Part shown: one piece after another, positions 33,369-42,631 of the stretch | Numbering within the stretch: the stretch's first letter is position 1 | How the letters are laid out: every line of letters starts with the position of its first letter | NCBI GenBank assembly: GCA_017398045.1 | Contig: JAFQHI010000025.1 | Span: 1-64,000 of the forward strand | From: Alistipes sp. | GTDB lineage: Bacteria; Bacteroidota; Bacteroidia; Bacteroidales; Rikenellaceae | Length of the DNA stretch: 64,000 nt | Reading direction: 5' to 3' | Notes under the pieces: model-generated | Told to the model about the DNA's origin: nothing | Seen by the model: only the letters and a program-made list of their open reading frames with translations | Database searches by the model: none | Made by a program: the position numbers and the translations under genes

Positions 33369-34505
33369 CTACTTCACCATATCATACACCGCCATCAACT
33401 TTGAACACATCTCCTCCCACGAGAAGCGTTCACGTTCGATAAGGCAGTTTTGGTGGAAACGCTCCAGGTTGTCGCCCTGCCACATCTGCTCGATTTTCTC
33501 GGCTATCGATGAGGGTGTAGGCCGGCAAAGGTAGCCCACCTTGCCATCGGGTACAATCTCCTTCAGACCGCCCACATCGGTCACAATCATCGGGGTGGAG
33601 AATTGGTAGGCAATCTGCGTCACACCGCTCTGCGTGGCCGAACGATAGGGCAACACCACAAAGTCGGCCGCCGAGAAGTAATCCCCCACCATCGAGTCGG
33701 GAATAAAGCGGTCGTGGAGTATCACCTCGTCGGCAATCCCCACCTCCTCCATCAACTTTCGATACGGCTCGGGCGAGGTGTAGAACTCGCCTGCCACAAT
33801 CAATTTGCGTCCTGCGGTCTTGCCGGCACGCTTCATCGCGCCCCACGCTTTGAAGAGCAAATCCAACCCCTTGTAATCACGAATCAGGCCGAAGAAGAGG
33901 GCATAACGCACCGAGGGGTCCAACGCAAGGTGCCGACAGGCCTCCTCTCGCTCGACGCGCTCGCCAAAGTTCTCGAAGCGCGGATGGGGCGAAAAGAGTG
34001 CCGGAGCATCGGTATAGGCTCGAAGCTGGCGGAACACCTCGTCCGACATATAGACAAAGCCATCGACCGAATGGAGGAAATAGCGGTTGCAGGGGCGGTC
34101 GATAAGGTGGTGTTCGTGCGGCTCGACGTTATCAATCTGGCACAAGACCTTCGTATGGCCGTTCTTACGCGCCAGGCGGGCAATCGTACCGAAACAGGGA
34201 GCCATAAAGGGCGTCCAATATTTCAAGAGGATAAAATCGGGTCGCTCACGACGGAGCATCTGCCCCACACGCCACCAATTCAGCGGATTGACGGTCGAGA
34301 CCTCGCGTCGAATCGTCAAATCTTCGGGAGCGGGGGTCGTTACCGTCTGGCTCTTGCCCGGAAACAACAGCGAGGGGTATTGCAACGTAAAGGTGCATAA
34401 ATCGACCGCATGACCCTCGTTTTGATAGACGCGGGCCATGGTCTGCATAATCGAAGCCAAACCGCCCCGATAAGGGTGTGCCGGACCAAGAATCGTAATT
34501 TTCAT
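33369..34505 (-). CDS. glycosyltransferase family 4 protein
   Basis: A 378-residue GT-B enzyme when started at ATG 34505 (MKITILGPAHPYRGGLASIM), which places the N-terminal Rossmann strand and its GG loop correctly. The C-terminal half has the GT4 pattern: LIVAGEFY, VILHDRFIPDSMVGDYFSAADFVVLPY, the ATQSGV loop and TPMIVTDVGGLKEIVPDGKVG. It transfers a sugar from a nucleotide donor, probably to a surface glycan or lipid; the substrate is unknown. It lies 75 bp after the thioesterase gene and shares its orientation. Confidence 0.88.
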   Translation of the reverse strand: MKITILGPAHPYRGGLASIMQTMARVYQNEGHAVDLCTFTLQYPSLLFPGKSQTVTTPAPEDLTIRREVSTVNPLNWWRVGQMLRRERPDFILLKYWTPFMAPCFGTIARLARKNGHTKVLCQIDNVEPHEHHLIDRPCNRYFLHSVDGFVYMSDEVFRQLRAYTDAPALFSPHPRFENFGERVEREEACRHLALDPSVRYALFFGLIRDYKGLDLLFKAWGAMKRAGKTAGRKLIVAGEFYTSPEPYRKLMEEVGIADEVILHDRFIPDSMVGDYFSAADFVVLPYRSATQSGVTQIAYQFSTPMIVTDVGGLKEIVPDGKVGYLCRPTPSSIAEKIEQMWQGDNLERFHQNCLIERERFSWEEMCSKLMAVYDMVK

Positions 34506-34520
34506 AATGTAAAGATATGA

Positions 34521-34560
34521 AAAAAAAGAGGATTCCGACAACGGGATTCCTCTTTTTTTA
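34521..34560 (-). terminator. terminator between the thioesterase and glycosyltransferase genes
   Basis: AAAGAGGATTCC pairs imperfectly with GGGATTCCTCTTT, with A7 and T7 runs on the two sides. It is downstream of the minus-strand thioesterase. Confidence 0.65.
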
Positions 34561-34578
34561 TCGGTCCATCAAATCTCC

Positions 34579-35304
34579 CTACAACCAGGCGAGCGCAGCG
34601 CGAACACACGGATTCTCGGCGGTCGAAATCTCGAACACGAGACGACCCTCCTCCTCTTTGGTCGAGATGGTCAGCACATCGCCCAGCACAGCCTCATGCA
34701 GGAAGTGCAAATCGAGGCGGAAGGGTTTATCCTCGGCAATGGCCTCTACGGGGAGGTGGTCGAAAATCATCTCCACGTAGCGAATCGTATTCATGTGACG
34801 GTTGAAGTCGATATCGCTGTAACGCACCGTATGGCGGAACTCCTCTCCCTCCGTCACACCACGCAGGCGGCACGGAGCTGCACAAGGAGGCTCCTCCTGC
34901 ACCATATATTTATTATGGACATCGGCCGTAAGGGTCAAATCGACAGCCGAGCGGGTCTTGACATTGAGCATTGCCCACTGCGAAGTCATCGTGGCAAACT
35001 GCTTACCATCCTCGTCGTAGATGCGGAAATTACGGGTCGAGAGCAGGCGGTTGTAGCCACTAATCCAGGTCTCGATTTCGTAATCCGAATACTGCTTCGG
35101 GCGGAAGGCCACCTCGATAGCCATGCGGCTCAACACCCAGGTGTGGTCATCCTGCTCCATATCGACATAGTCGAAACCCTTGTTGTGGGCATCGGCTCCG
35201 GCGGCATTGAGTGCCGACATAATCAGCGCGGGGGACTTCAGGCGCGAGGTAAAGTCGAGGCTCTGCGGCTCGACCTTGTAGGTAAAGTATGCTTTATCTG
35301 CCAT
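34579..35304 (-). CDS. acyl-ACP thioesterase
   Basis: A 241-residue double-hotdog enzyme of the FatA/FatB-like family that releases fatty acids from acyl carrier protein. The first hotdog has ALNAAGADAHNKGFDYVDME and the TWVLSRMAIEV helix-strand. The second has SDIDFNRHMNTIRYVEMIFD, in which Asp/Asn/His supply the usual catalytic residues. It is cytoplasmic and of full length. It is probably the first gene of a unit with the glycosyltransferase, though a terminator lies between them. Confidence 0.9.
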   Translation of the reverse strand: MADKAYFTYKVEPQSLDFTSRLKSPALIMSALNAAGADAHNKGFDYVDMEQDDHTWVLSRMAIEVAFRPKQYSDYEIETWISGYNRLLSTRNFRIYDEDGKQFATMTSQWAMLNVKTRSAVDLTLTADVHNKYMVQEEPPCAAPCRLRGVTEGEEFRHTVRYSDIDFNRHMNTIRYVEMIFDHLPVEAIAEDKPFRLDLHFLHEAVLGDVLTISTKEEEGRLVFEISTAENPCVRAALAWL

Positions 35305-35407
35305 AATCGTTTGCTTATTACGGGAACAAAGATAGAAAAAATTTCCGATTATTTGGTATAAAACACCGCATCTGGAAACAAATATTATCGAAAAACAATA
35401 AATTTTG

Positions 35408-35437
35408 TTTGTTTCTCGGAGTTTTTCCTTATATTTG
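35408..35437 (+). promoter_or_regulatory. promoter of the DUF2975 gene
   Basis: TTTG (35408-35411 or 35404-35407) and TATATTTG (35430-35437), spacer 18 or 22 bp. The leader is short (about 15 nt). Confidence 0.65.
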
Positions 35438-35455
35438 CATCAACATTAGAACACT

Positions 35456-36166
35456 ATGCAAAACAAATCGACCTATCTCCGACGACTGTTGGTCATCTAC
35501 ATTGCCTTCTTCGCAGTGTTGCTTGTCGGGCTGACACTCGATGTCGCCCCCGGATTTCGACAAGGGCTGGAGGCAGGAACCAGCATGGGGCAGGATTTGA
35601 GCGAGCAGCTCGAACAGGCCACTCCCCAAAGCAGCTACCTGCTCTTTAACTGTCCGCTTGAAACGCCGGCTGCCACGCAGGTGGCAACAACCGACTCGTT
35701 GCGCACCATCACGGCACGCCCTTCGACCATCACTTTCCACGTAACAGAACCGGCCGGCGACCATTCGATGTGGTGGCACGCCTTTGCAGCCGTGGGTGGT
35801 TCACCGTGGGTCTATTGGATGACGGTGGCGGCCTCCTTGTCGTTCCTATTCATCATTATCCTCATGTGGCTCATCATCCGTTCGGTAAGACGTTCGATTC
35901 GCCTGGAGATGCCCCTCGAGCGGTGCAACGTATGGTATCTTCGACTAATTGCCCTGCTCAGCATCCTCTCCGAGCTATGCAACAGCCTCAGCAGTTGGAT
36001 CATGAACAACCGCGCTGCCGAGCTGATTGCCGACACGGCCTACACGGTAAACACCACCTTCCATTTCAGCTACTCGACCCTTATCATGGGGCTTCTGATT
36101 CTCTTTGCTGCCGAGCTGACTGCCATCGGGCGCGACCTGGGCGAGGAGCAGAAACTAACCATCTAA
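35456..36166 (+). CDS. DUF2975 membrane protein
   Basis: A 236-residue protein with four membrane segments (about residues 10-30, 118-142, 162-185 and 200-222) and a periplasmic loop between the first two. The pattern fits DUF2975, a family usually encoded next to a small HTH regulator, as here. Pairs of this kind are thought to act as a membrane-sensor/regulator module; the signal is unknown. It has its own consensus promoter, and the HTH gene begins 80 bp after its stop behind a G9 tract. Confidence 0.8.
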   Translation: MQNKSTYLRRLLVIYIAFFAVLLVGLTLDVAPGFRQGLEAGTSMGQDLSEQLEQATPQSSYLLFNCPLETPAATQVATTDSLRTITARPSTITFHVTEPAGDHSMWWHAFAAVGGSPWVYWMTVAASLSFLFIIILMWLIIRSVRRSIRLEMPLERCNVWYLRLIALLSILSELCNSLSSWIMNNRAAELIADTAYTVNTTFHFSYSTLIMGLLILFAAELTAIGRDLGEEQKLTI

Positions 36167-36213
36167 CCCACGCAACAGCAATACGAAACATGAATCACAA
36201 CACGTTATATCCT

Positions 36214-36246
36214 ATGTACAAAATAGATAAGGGGGGGGGTGCGCGA
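36214..36246 (+). repeat. G9 homopolymer tract in front of the HTH regulator
   Basis: Nine G residues at 36231-36239 end six bases before the regulator ATG (36246). An upstream ATG at 36214 (also 36190, same frame) reads through the tract and stops soon after. With ten G it would read in frame into the regulator. Confidence 0.7.
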
Positions 36247-36467
36247 TGGCAATAATTATCAACATCGACGTCATGATGGCCAAGCGCAAAATTTCGCTTG
36301 GGGCCTTGGCCGAGCGGGTGAATATTACCCCCGCCAACCTCTCGATTCTCAAGACGGGCAAGGCGAAGGCAATTCGCTTCTCGACCCTTGAGGCGATTTG
36401 TCGTGAGTTGGATTGCCAGCCCGGGGATATCATCGAGTATCAAGCCGAAGAAGAACTCGACAAATAA
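36246..36467 (+). CDS. small XRE/Cro-type HTH regulator (YozG-like)
   Basis: A 73-residue protein, nearly all one helix-turn-helix: LGALAERVNITPANLSILKT then KAKAIRFSTLEAICRELDCQPGDIIEY. This is the small Cro/C1 regulator normally paired with DUF2975 membrane proteins. The start MAIIINIDVMMAKRK matches the usual N-terminus of the family. The G9 tract just upstream could alter its translation or N-terminus. It precedes the M16 peptidase gene by 23 bp and might be co-transcribed with it. Confidence 0.88.
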   Translation: MAIIINIDVMMAKRKISLGALAERVNITPANLSILKTGKAKAIRFSTLEAICRELDCQPGDIIEYQAEEELDK

Positions 36468-36490
36468 ACTTTTTACACTTATAACACATT

Positions 36491-39325
36491 ATGAAAAAAC
36501 TGACTTTATGGATTGTGGCCGCACTCTTTACGGTGAGTGCAGCTGCGCAGGGGATGAACCCCATGCAGCCGATTCCCGAGGATGAGGCTGTCCGCAAAGG
36601 CAAGCTCGACAACGGTATGACCTACTACATTCGCCACAACGAGAAGCCGAAGCAACTGGCCGATTTCTACATCCTGCACCACGTTGGTGCTATTCAGGAG
36701 GAGGCCAACCAGCAGGGTCTGGCTCACTTCCTGGAGCATATGGCCTTCAACGGCACGAAGAACCTCCCCGGCAAACAAATCATCGAATACCTGGAGACGG
36801 TCGGTGTGAAGTTCGGTGCCAACCTGAATGCCTACACCTCGTGGGACGAGACCTGCTACAACATCTCGGATGTTCCCACGCAGCGCGAGGGTGTCATTGA
36901 TTCGGCCCTCTTGATTCTGCACGATTGGTCGCACTTCATCGCCCTGCAACCCAAGGAGATTGACTCGGAGCGCGGTGTGATTCAGGAGGAGTTGCGCACG
37001 CGTGACAATGCACAGTGGCGTTCGACGATGAAGATGCTCCAGGCCCTGGGTAAGGGTACGCGCTATGCCGAGCGCAACCTGATTGGCTACCTCGAGGGGT
37101 TGCAGAGCTTCAAATATTCCGACTTGGGGGACTTCTATGCCGCTTGGTATCGTCCCGAGTATCAGGCTGTGGTCATCGTGGGTGACATCAACGTCGATGA
37201 GGTGGAGCAGAAGCTCAAGAAACTCATGAGCGACATCCCCGCTTCGCCCGCCGATGCAGCACAGAAGGAGGTCATCGTTGTACCCGACAACGAGGAGCCT
37301 ATCATCTCGATTTATACCGACCCCGAGATGCAATCCTCGCAGGCCCAGATTTTCATGAAGTACCCCGCCCTGCCGAAGGAGGCCAACAACACGATTTATG
37401 CCGAGATGCTTGCCATCATGCAGCACTACTTCGCCTCGATGACGGGCGAGCGTCTGCAAGAGATTGCCATGAAACCCGATGCACCCTTTCTCGGTGGTCA
37501 AATCGTCACGGGTGGAACGATTGGCATCATCCCCACGCTCAATGCCACCGTGGCCGCCGTTTCGACGAAGGATGGCGAGCTGGCTCGCGGTTATGAGGCC
37601 ATCATGACCGAGGTGGAGCGTATCCGTCGCCACGGCTTTACCTACGGTGAGTTCGAGCGCGCACAGAACGATTTGATGGCCAGCGCAGAGCGTGGCTACA
37701 AGAACCGCAACGACCAGCAGAACCGCTACTACGTAAACCGCTACCTAAAGGCCTTCCGTTCGAATGCCGCCATGCCCGATGCCGAGACCGAGTGGCAGCT
37801 CGATTCGATGCTCATCAAGAGCCTCAACGTAGAGGTTATCAACCAGTTGGCCAAGCAGGTCATCATGGACAAGAACCAGGTTATCATCATCAACTCGCCC
37901 GAGAAGGAGGGTGTAGCTGTGCCGACCGAAGCCGAAATTTTGGCTATCCGCGAGAAGGTCGCCAAGAGCGAGATTGCCCCCTACGAGGACAACACGGTGA
38001 AGGAGCCGCTGATCGCCGAGGGTACGATTTTGAAGGGTTCGCCCGTCAAGAAGAGCGTAACGAACGATAGCTACGGCACGACCGAGTGGACGCTGAAGAA
38101 CGGCATCAAGGTCGTAGTAAAGCCCACGACGTTCAAGGCCGACGAGGTGATGTTTGTCGCTTCGGCCAAGGGCGGTGCTTCGGTGCTGACGGATGAGGAG
38201 ACGATTTACGCAGAGCTGCTGCCGGCCATCTGCCAGATGTCGGGCGTAGGTAAGTTCTCGCGCACCGAACTTCAGAAGCAACTCTCGGGCAACACGGCCC
38301 AGGTCGCTGTCAACGCCTCGGCTTACGGCAGCGGCATCTCGGGTTCGACCTCGCCGAAGGATATCGAGACCCTCCTCCAGCTCGTCTATCTCACGCTCAC
38401 GCAGCCCCGTTTCAACGAGGCCGACTACCAGACGGTGATGAACATCGTCAAGGCCCAGGTCGAGAATCTGGAGAGCAACCCCGACTACCTGATGCAGAAG
38501 CGCACGACCGAGATTGCCTATGGCAACAACCCGCGTCGTCAGGAGCTTTCGAAGGAGACGCTTTCGAAGTACAAGTTCGAGGATTTGGCACCGATTTACA
38601 AGAAGCTCTTCCCCAATGGCAACAGCTTCACCTACTACTTCGTGGGTAATGTCGATTTGGAGGTACTGAAACCGCTCGTTGAGAAGTACCTCGGTTCGCT
38701 GCCCGTAGCGAAGAAGCCGATGACCTTCGTGGATGACAACGCCGACTATGTGAGCGGCATGGTGGATGAGACCTTCCGCACCGCGATGCAGCAGCCGAAG
38801 GTTTCGGTACGCTACATCTTCTCGGGTGACGTGGCCTACACGATGCAGAACCGCCTGAATATGGTCTATCTAACGCAGGCCCTCAACGCCCGCTACCTGG
38901 AGTCGATTCGTGAGGAGAAGGGTGGCACGTATGGCGTACAGGTTTGGGGTTCGCTCTCGTATATCCCCTCGCCTACCTATACGATGAACATCCAGTTCGA
39001 CACGAACGATGCGATGGCCGACGAGCTGTGCGAGATTATCCTGAAGGAGATTGAGGAGATTGCCGCCAACGGTCCGAAGACGGAGGATGTGGAGAAGACC
39101 CGCGAATACCTCCTCAAGGGGTGGACCTCGAGCCTGGAGCAGAACCAGAGCTGGATGAACTACATCACCGCAAAGTGGAATAGCGGCATGGACAACATCG
39201 CCGAGCAGGAGGCTACCATCAAATCGACGACCAACGCCGATATACAGGCCTTCGCCAAGATGTTGTTGGAGAACAAGAACCAGATTAAGGTCATGATGCG
39301 CCCCGAGGCCCCGAAGGCCGAGTAA
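36491..39325 (+). CDS. M16 family zinc metallopeptidase (pitrilysin-like), secreted
   Basis: A 944-residue protease with a signal peptide (residues 1-19, ending AAAQG). The inverted zinc motif HFLEH (His79, Glu82, His83) is followed about 76 residues later by the third ligand Glu in RGVIQEEL. Two M16 repeats (N- and C-terminal halves) form the clamshell; the second half keeps the fold but lacks HxxEH, as expected. It probably degrades peptides in the periplasm. A perfect 12-bp terminator follows. Confidence 0.93.
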   Translation: MKKLTLWIVAALFTVSAAAQGMNPMQPIPEDEAVRKGKLDNGMTYYIRHNEKPKQLADFYILHHVGAIQEEANQQGLAHFLEHMAFNGTKNLPGKQIIEYLETVGVKFGANLNAYTSWDETCYNISDVPTQREGVIDSALLILHDWSHFIALQPKEIDSERGVIQEELRTRDNAQWRSTMKMLQALGKGTRYAERNLIGYLEGLQSFKYSDLGDFYAAWYRPEYQAVVIVGDINVDEVEQKLKKLMSDIPASPADAAQKEVIVVPDNEEPIISIYTDPEMQSSQAQIFMKYPALPKEANNTIYAEMLAIMQHYFASMTGERLQEIAMKPDAPFLGGQIVTGGTIGIIPTLNATVAAVSTKDGELARGYEAIMTEVERIRRHGFTYGEFERAQNDLMASAERGYKNRNDQQNRYYVNRYLKAFRSNAAMPDAETEWQLDSMLIKSLNVEVINQLAKQVIMDKNQVIIINSPEKEGVAVPTEAEILAIREKVAKSEIAPYEDNTVKEPLIAEGTILKGSPVKKSVTNDSYGTTEWTLKNGIKVVVKPTTFKADEVMFVASAKGGASVLTDEETIYAELLPAICQMSGVGKFSRTELQKQLSGNTAQVAVNASAYGSGISGSTSPKDIETLLQLVYLTLTQPRFNEADYQTVMNIVKAQVENLESNPDYLMQKRTTEIAYGNNPRRQELSKETLSKYKFEDLAPIYKKLFPNGNSFTYYFVGNVDLEVLKPLVEKYLGSLPVAKKPMTFVDDNADYVSGMVDETFRTAMQQPKVSVRYIFSGDVAYTMQNRLNMVYLTQALNARYLESIREEKGGTYGVQVWGSLSYIPSPTYTMNIQFDTNDAMADELCEIILKEIEEIAANGPKTEDVEKTREYLLKGWTSSLEQNQSWMNYITAKWNSGMDNIAEQEATIKSTTNADIQAFAKMLLENKNQIKVMMRPEAPKAE

Positions 39326-39346
39326 GGTGCTGAAGATAGTAAGCAA

Positions 39347-39378
39347 GCGAGGGTGTCCTGATGGACACCCTCGCTTTT
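39347..39378 (+). terminator. terminator after the M16 peptidase gene
   Basis: GCGAGGGTGTCC (39347-39358) and GGACACCCTCGC (39363-39374) form a perfect stem with a 4-base loop, then TTTT. Confidence 0.85.
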
Positions 39379-39440
39379 CTATTTTCCGTTGCCTGCATCC
39401 GGCACATCGAACGCGCCCTTTGCAAGCAGTCTATCGTAGC

Positions 39441-40601
39441 TTACTCGTACAAGCCGGCCTTGAGGCGCGATACCTCCTCCTTCGTGAGGAAACGCCAAGC
39501 TCCGCGCTTCAGGTTCTTCTTCGTCAGACCGGCATAATAGACGCGGTCGAGTTTCGTCACCGTATAGCCCAGGAATTCGAACATACGGCGCACGATGCGG
39601 TTGCGACCCGAGTGAATCTCGATGCCCACCTCCTGCTTGTTGTCCTTGAGGTAGGAGATTTCGTCGGCAAAGATTTCGCCATCCTCGAGCGTTACACCCT
39701 CGGCCAGACGGTCCATATCGGCACGCGTGAGGGGCTTATCGAGCGACACCTGATAAATCTTCTTCTTGCGATACGAGGGGTGCGTCAGGGTCTTCGTCAA
39801 ATCGCCGTCGTTCGTGAAGAGCAACAGACCCAACGAGTTCTTATCCAGACGACCTACGGGGTAGATGCGCTCCGTGCAGGCGTTCTTCACCAAATCCATC
39901 ACCACCTTGTCGGCGTGCGGGTCCTCGAGCGAGGTCACATAGCCCTTCGGCTTGTTCAGCACCAAATAGACCTTCTTCTCGCCCTGGATGCGCTCGTCGT
40001 TGAACTTCACCTCATCCGTGGGCTTCACCTTCGTACCCAGCTCCGTTACAATCACGCCATTGACCGACACCAGACCGGCCGTGATGAAATCGTCGGCCTC
40101 GCGACGCGAGCAGATGCCCGACTGGGCCAGGAAGCGGTTCAGACGAATATCGCCCGTCTGACGCTCGGGGTTGAACTTCGGGTAGCTGCGCGGACGCTCC
40201 TCATCGCGCTTAAAGCTGCGCTTCTTGTCGCCAAAGCCTCTCTTGTCCGAGAATTTCTTGTCGAACTTCTTCTCAAAGGGCTTCTCTACGCCCTGCTTCT
40301 TGTCACCAAACGTGCGACGCTCACCGTTATTCGTGCGGCCACGACCTGCGGCCGAGAACTTCGAGGTTCGACGCTCCTCCCTCTGTTCGAAGAGCGGACG
40401 ATTGTCCTCCGAGAAATGCGGGTTGTAGGAGGCACGCTTTGCGGGGCGAGCCGCCTTGTCATCGCGACGGTAACCGTCCTGCGCCTTCTCCGTGCGCGGA
40501 CGACGCTCTACGCGCTCGGGGGCGGCCGTCACGGTGCGCACACGCTTGTCACGCGCAAAACGCGACAAGGCCGAGCTTGAGTCGTTGAATTTCTTTTCCA
40601 T
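39441..40601 (-). CDS. pseudouridine synthase, RsuA/RluB type, with a long basic N-terminus
   Basis: A 386-residue protein when started at ATG 40601 (MEKKFNDSSSALSRFARDKR). Residues 1-155 are highly basic and low in complexity (Lys/Arg/Glu/Phe-rich, disordered), unlike the compact E. coli enzymes. An S4 RNA-binding domain follows (IRLNRFLAQSGICSRREADD). The catalytic domain has the motif GRLDKNSLGLLLFTNDG, with the catalytic Asp. It converts specific uridines to pseudouridine in rRNA, probably 23S. The extra tail may aid RNA or ribosome binding (inferred). Confidence 0.9.
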   Translation of the reverse strand: MEKKFNDSSSALSRFARDKRVRTVTAAPERVERRPRTEKAQDGYRRDDKAARPAKRASYNPHFSEDNRPLFEQREERRTSKFSAAGRGRTNNGERRTFGDKKQGVEKPFEKKFDKKFSDKRGFGDKKRSFKRDEERPRSYPKFNPERQTGDIRLNRFLAQSGICSRREADDFITAGLVSVNGVIVTELGTKVKPTDEVKFNDERIQGEKKVYLVLNKPKGYVTSLEDPHADKVVMDLVKNACTERIYPVGRLDKNSLGLLLFTNDGDLTKTLTHPSYRKKKIYQVSLDKPLTRADMDRLAEGVTLEDGEIFADEISYLKDNKQEVGIEIHSGRNRIVRRMFEFLGYTVTKLDRVYYAGLTKKNLKRGAWRFLTKEEVSRLKAGLYE

Positions 40602-40714
40602 CTTTCTATTATATAGGTAAATCGAGGGGCAAAGGTACGGCAAAGTTTTCGATTTTCCGCCTTTCTAAAGACCGAAAAGTAAAACAATCAGCGTTTTTTA
40701 AGTATCAGCAGACG

Positions 40715-40825
40715 GATAAGGCGAGAAAGGAGGATAAGGGGGACTAAAGGAAGCTAAGGGAGACTAAAGTTTTATCCTTAATAACCTTTAATAACCCTTA
40801 GTTACCATTATTGCCTTTCATTTAT
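40715..40825. repeat. GCTAAAGG-type intergenic repeat (class 3) with inverted counterpart
   Basis: A/G-rich units (AAGGAGGATAAGGG, GACTAAAGGAAGCTAAGGG) are followed by the complementary style (CCTTAATAACCTTTAATAACC). Similar A/G-rich units are at about 4025-4060 (other strand), 19144-19185 and 56590-56632. Confidence 0.5.
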
Positions 40826-40851
40826 TAGTGTGTATAAAATCGAAAAATCAC

Positions 40852-40859
40852 TATCTTTG
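40852..40859 (+). promoter_or_regulatory. -7 element of the MATE gene promoter
   Basis: TATCTTTG, 7 bp before the ATG at 40867, so the leader is extremely short. Confidence 0.5.
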
Positions 40860-40866
40860 TGGCATC

Positions 40867-42192
40867 ATGAAGATAAACCATGAAATATTACGCTTGGCTG
40901 TACCCAACATCATCTCGAACATTACGGTGCCGATGATGGGTATTGCTTCGACGGCTATTGCGGGCCATTGGGGGGTCGATTCGGCCGCCACGATTGGTGC
41001 GCTGGCCATCGGAACGTCGATTTTCAACTTTATCTATTGGAACTGCTCCTTCGTCAGAATGGGAACAAGCGGCCTCACGGCCCAGGCATACGGGGCAAAG
41101 GATTGGGCCGAATGTACCAATATGTTGGCGCGTGCGCTGGCTGTCGCGCTGTTGATGGGTCTGCTGCTCGTCGTGTTGCAGTTGCCACTTGGCGAGTTGG
41201 CTTTGTGGGCGATGCATGGCGACGAGATGACCCGCGAATACTTCTACGCCCGCATCTGGGCCGTGCCGGCCGGCATCCTGCTCTTCGGCTTCAACGGTTG
41301 GTTTACGGGAATGCAGAATGCCGTGATTCCGATGGCGACAGCCATTGCGGTCAATTTGATTCACATCGGATGTAGCTTTGCCTTTGCGTTTGGGCTTAAT
41401 ATGGGCATTGTGGGCATCGCCTACGCCTCGGTCTTGGCACAATATACGGGTGTGGGACTTTCGGTGGCGTTGCTCATGGGGCGTTATCGGGGGATGCTCA
41501 CAAAGATTGATTGGCGACGGGTGCTGGCCATCGAACCGCTCAAAGAGTTCTTCCGCATCAACCGTGACATCATGTTGCGCACGCTGTGCAATGTAGCCGT
41601 CTATACCTTCTTTACGGGCATTTCGGCGCGCATGGGTGACAAGAACCTGCTGGCTATCAATACCCTTTTGATGCAGCTCTTTACGCTCTTCTCGTACATG
41701 GCCGACGGCTTTGCCTACGCTGCCGAGGCCCTCACGGGGCGTTTTATCGGAGCGCGAGACCCCAAGATGTTGCGTCTGTGCATCAACCGCAGCATCCTTT
41801 GGAGTACGGTCATTGCCCTCCTCTTTGTCGGGTGTTACCTCATCGGTTGGCGCGATTTGCTCTCGCTCTTTGTCGATAGCGAGGCGGGCAATGCGGAGGA
41901 GTTGATTGACCTTGCGGGCAACTACATCGGGTGGATTATCATGATTCCCTTCTTCTGCGCCGTGCCGTTTGCGCTGGACGGCATCATGATCGGAGCAACC
42001 GAAAGTCGCGTGATGCGCAACGCCATGTTTATCGCCTCGGCCGCCTTCTTCACGCTCCATTTCAGCCTCTACCCGCTCATTGGCAACAACGCCCTCTGGG
42101 CCGCCTTTACGCTCTATATGCTCCTGCGCGGGGCATCGCAATATTTCATGACCGACCGCCTCGGCACGCTCTACGCCAAGGCGCAGGTATAA
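40867..42192 (+). CDS. MATE family efflux transporter
   Basis: A 441-residue multidrug and toxin extrusion carrier when started at ATG 40867 (MKINHEILRLAVPNIISNIT). Twelve membrane helices in two matching halves are visible; the N-terminal PNIISNITVPMMGIASTAIAGHWG and the later TLLMQLFTLFSYMADGFAYAAEALTG block are typical of MATE/DinF-like proteins. It exports drugs or metabolites by Na+ or H+ antiport; substrate unknown. The next gene starts 13 bp after its stop. Confidence 0.92.
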   Translation: MKINHEILRLAVPNIISNITVPMMGIASTAIAGHWGVDSAATIGALAIGTSIFNFIYWNCSFVRMGTSGLTAQAYGAKDWAECTNMLARALAVALLMGLLLVVLQLPLGELALWAMHGDEMTREYFYARIWAVPAGILLFGFNGWFTGMQNAVIPMATAIAVNLIHIGCSFAFAFGLNMGIVGIAYASVLAQYTGVGLSVALLMGRYRGMLTKIDWRRVLAIEPLKEFFRINRDIMLRTLCNVAVYTFFTGISARMGDKNLLAINTLLMQLFTLFSYMADGFAYAAEALTGRFIGARDPKMLRLCINRSILWSTVIALLFVGCYLIGWRDLLSLFVDSEAGNAEELIDLAGNYIGWIIMIPFFCAVPFALDGIMIGATESRVMRNAMFIASAAFFTLHFSLYPLIGNNALWAAFTLYMLLRGASQYFMTDRLGTLYAKAQV

Positions 42193-42205
42193 ACCAACCA
42201 CCACC

Positions 42206-42562
42206 ATGACCCACATTGAATTTTCGCTCGACTTTTTCGCAGCACGGCTCTGCACCACCCCCGAGAAGCTCCACTTCTGCATCCTGGAGCGTACCTACAA
42301 CGACCCTGCGTGTGGAGTGTACCGCGCCCCGGGGCTTCGCGTTGAGGGCATCAAGGAGTACGCCTACTCGCTCCATGAGGGGTGTTTCGTAGCCCTGGGC
42401 GAGGTGTTCCACGACAGCGTCATCTCGATGCAGGATGCCACGGTCCAACCTTCGGAAAATGGCTACACCTTCCGCACCGAGTCGGGCATCGAGGCCTACT
42501 ACACGACCCATGACCTGATGCGCATCTGGTACACACGCCTGGTGAATCCCTACCTTAAATAG
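42206..42562 (+). CDS. hypothetical protein following the MATE gene
   Basis: A 118-residue soluble protein without signal peptide (MTHIEFSLDFFAARLCTTPE). It has mixed alpha/beta content and several Cys and Tyr. A YTFRTESGIEAYYTTHDLMR segment near the end looks like a core strand-helix unit. It lies 13 bp after the MATE gene and was probably transcribed with it. I do not recognise a family. A terminator follows. Confidence 0.65.
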   Translation: MTHIEFSLDFFAARLCTTPEKLHFCILERTYNDPACGVYRAPGLRVEGIKEYAYSLHEGCFVALGEVFHDSVISMQDATVQPSENGYTFRTESGIEAYYTTHDLMRIWYTRLVNPYLK

Positions 42563-42580
42563 GCCAGACGACAAAAAAAT

Positions 42581-42616
42581 GAGGCCCTGCCAACAATCGG
42601 CAGGGCCTCGTTTGTT
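42581..42616. terminator. bidirectional terminator
   Basis: GAGGCCCTGCC (42581-42591) and GGCAGGGCCTC (42599-42609) with A7 before and GTTTGTTT after. It separates the + strand unit from the minus-strand hexuronate/pectin operon. Confidence 0.8.
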
Positions 42617-42631
42617 TAAGCAACCGGATGA

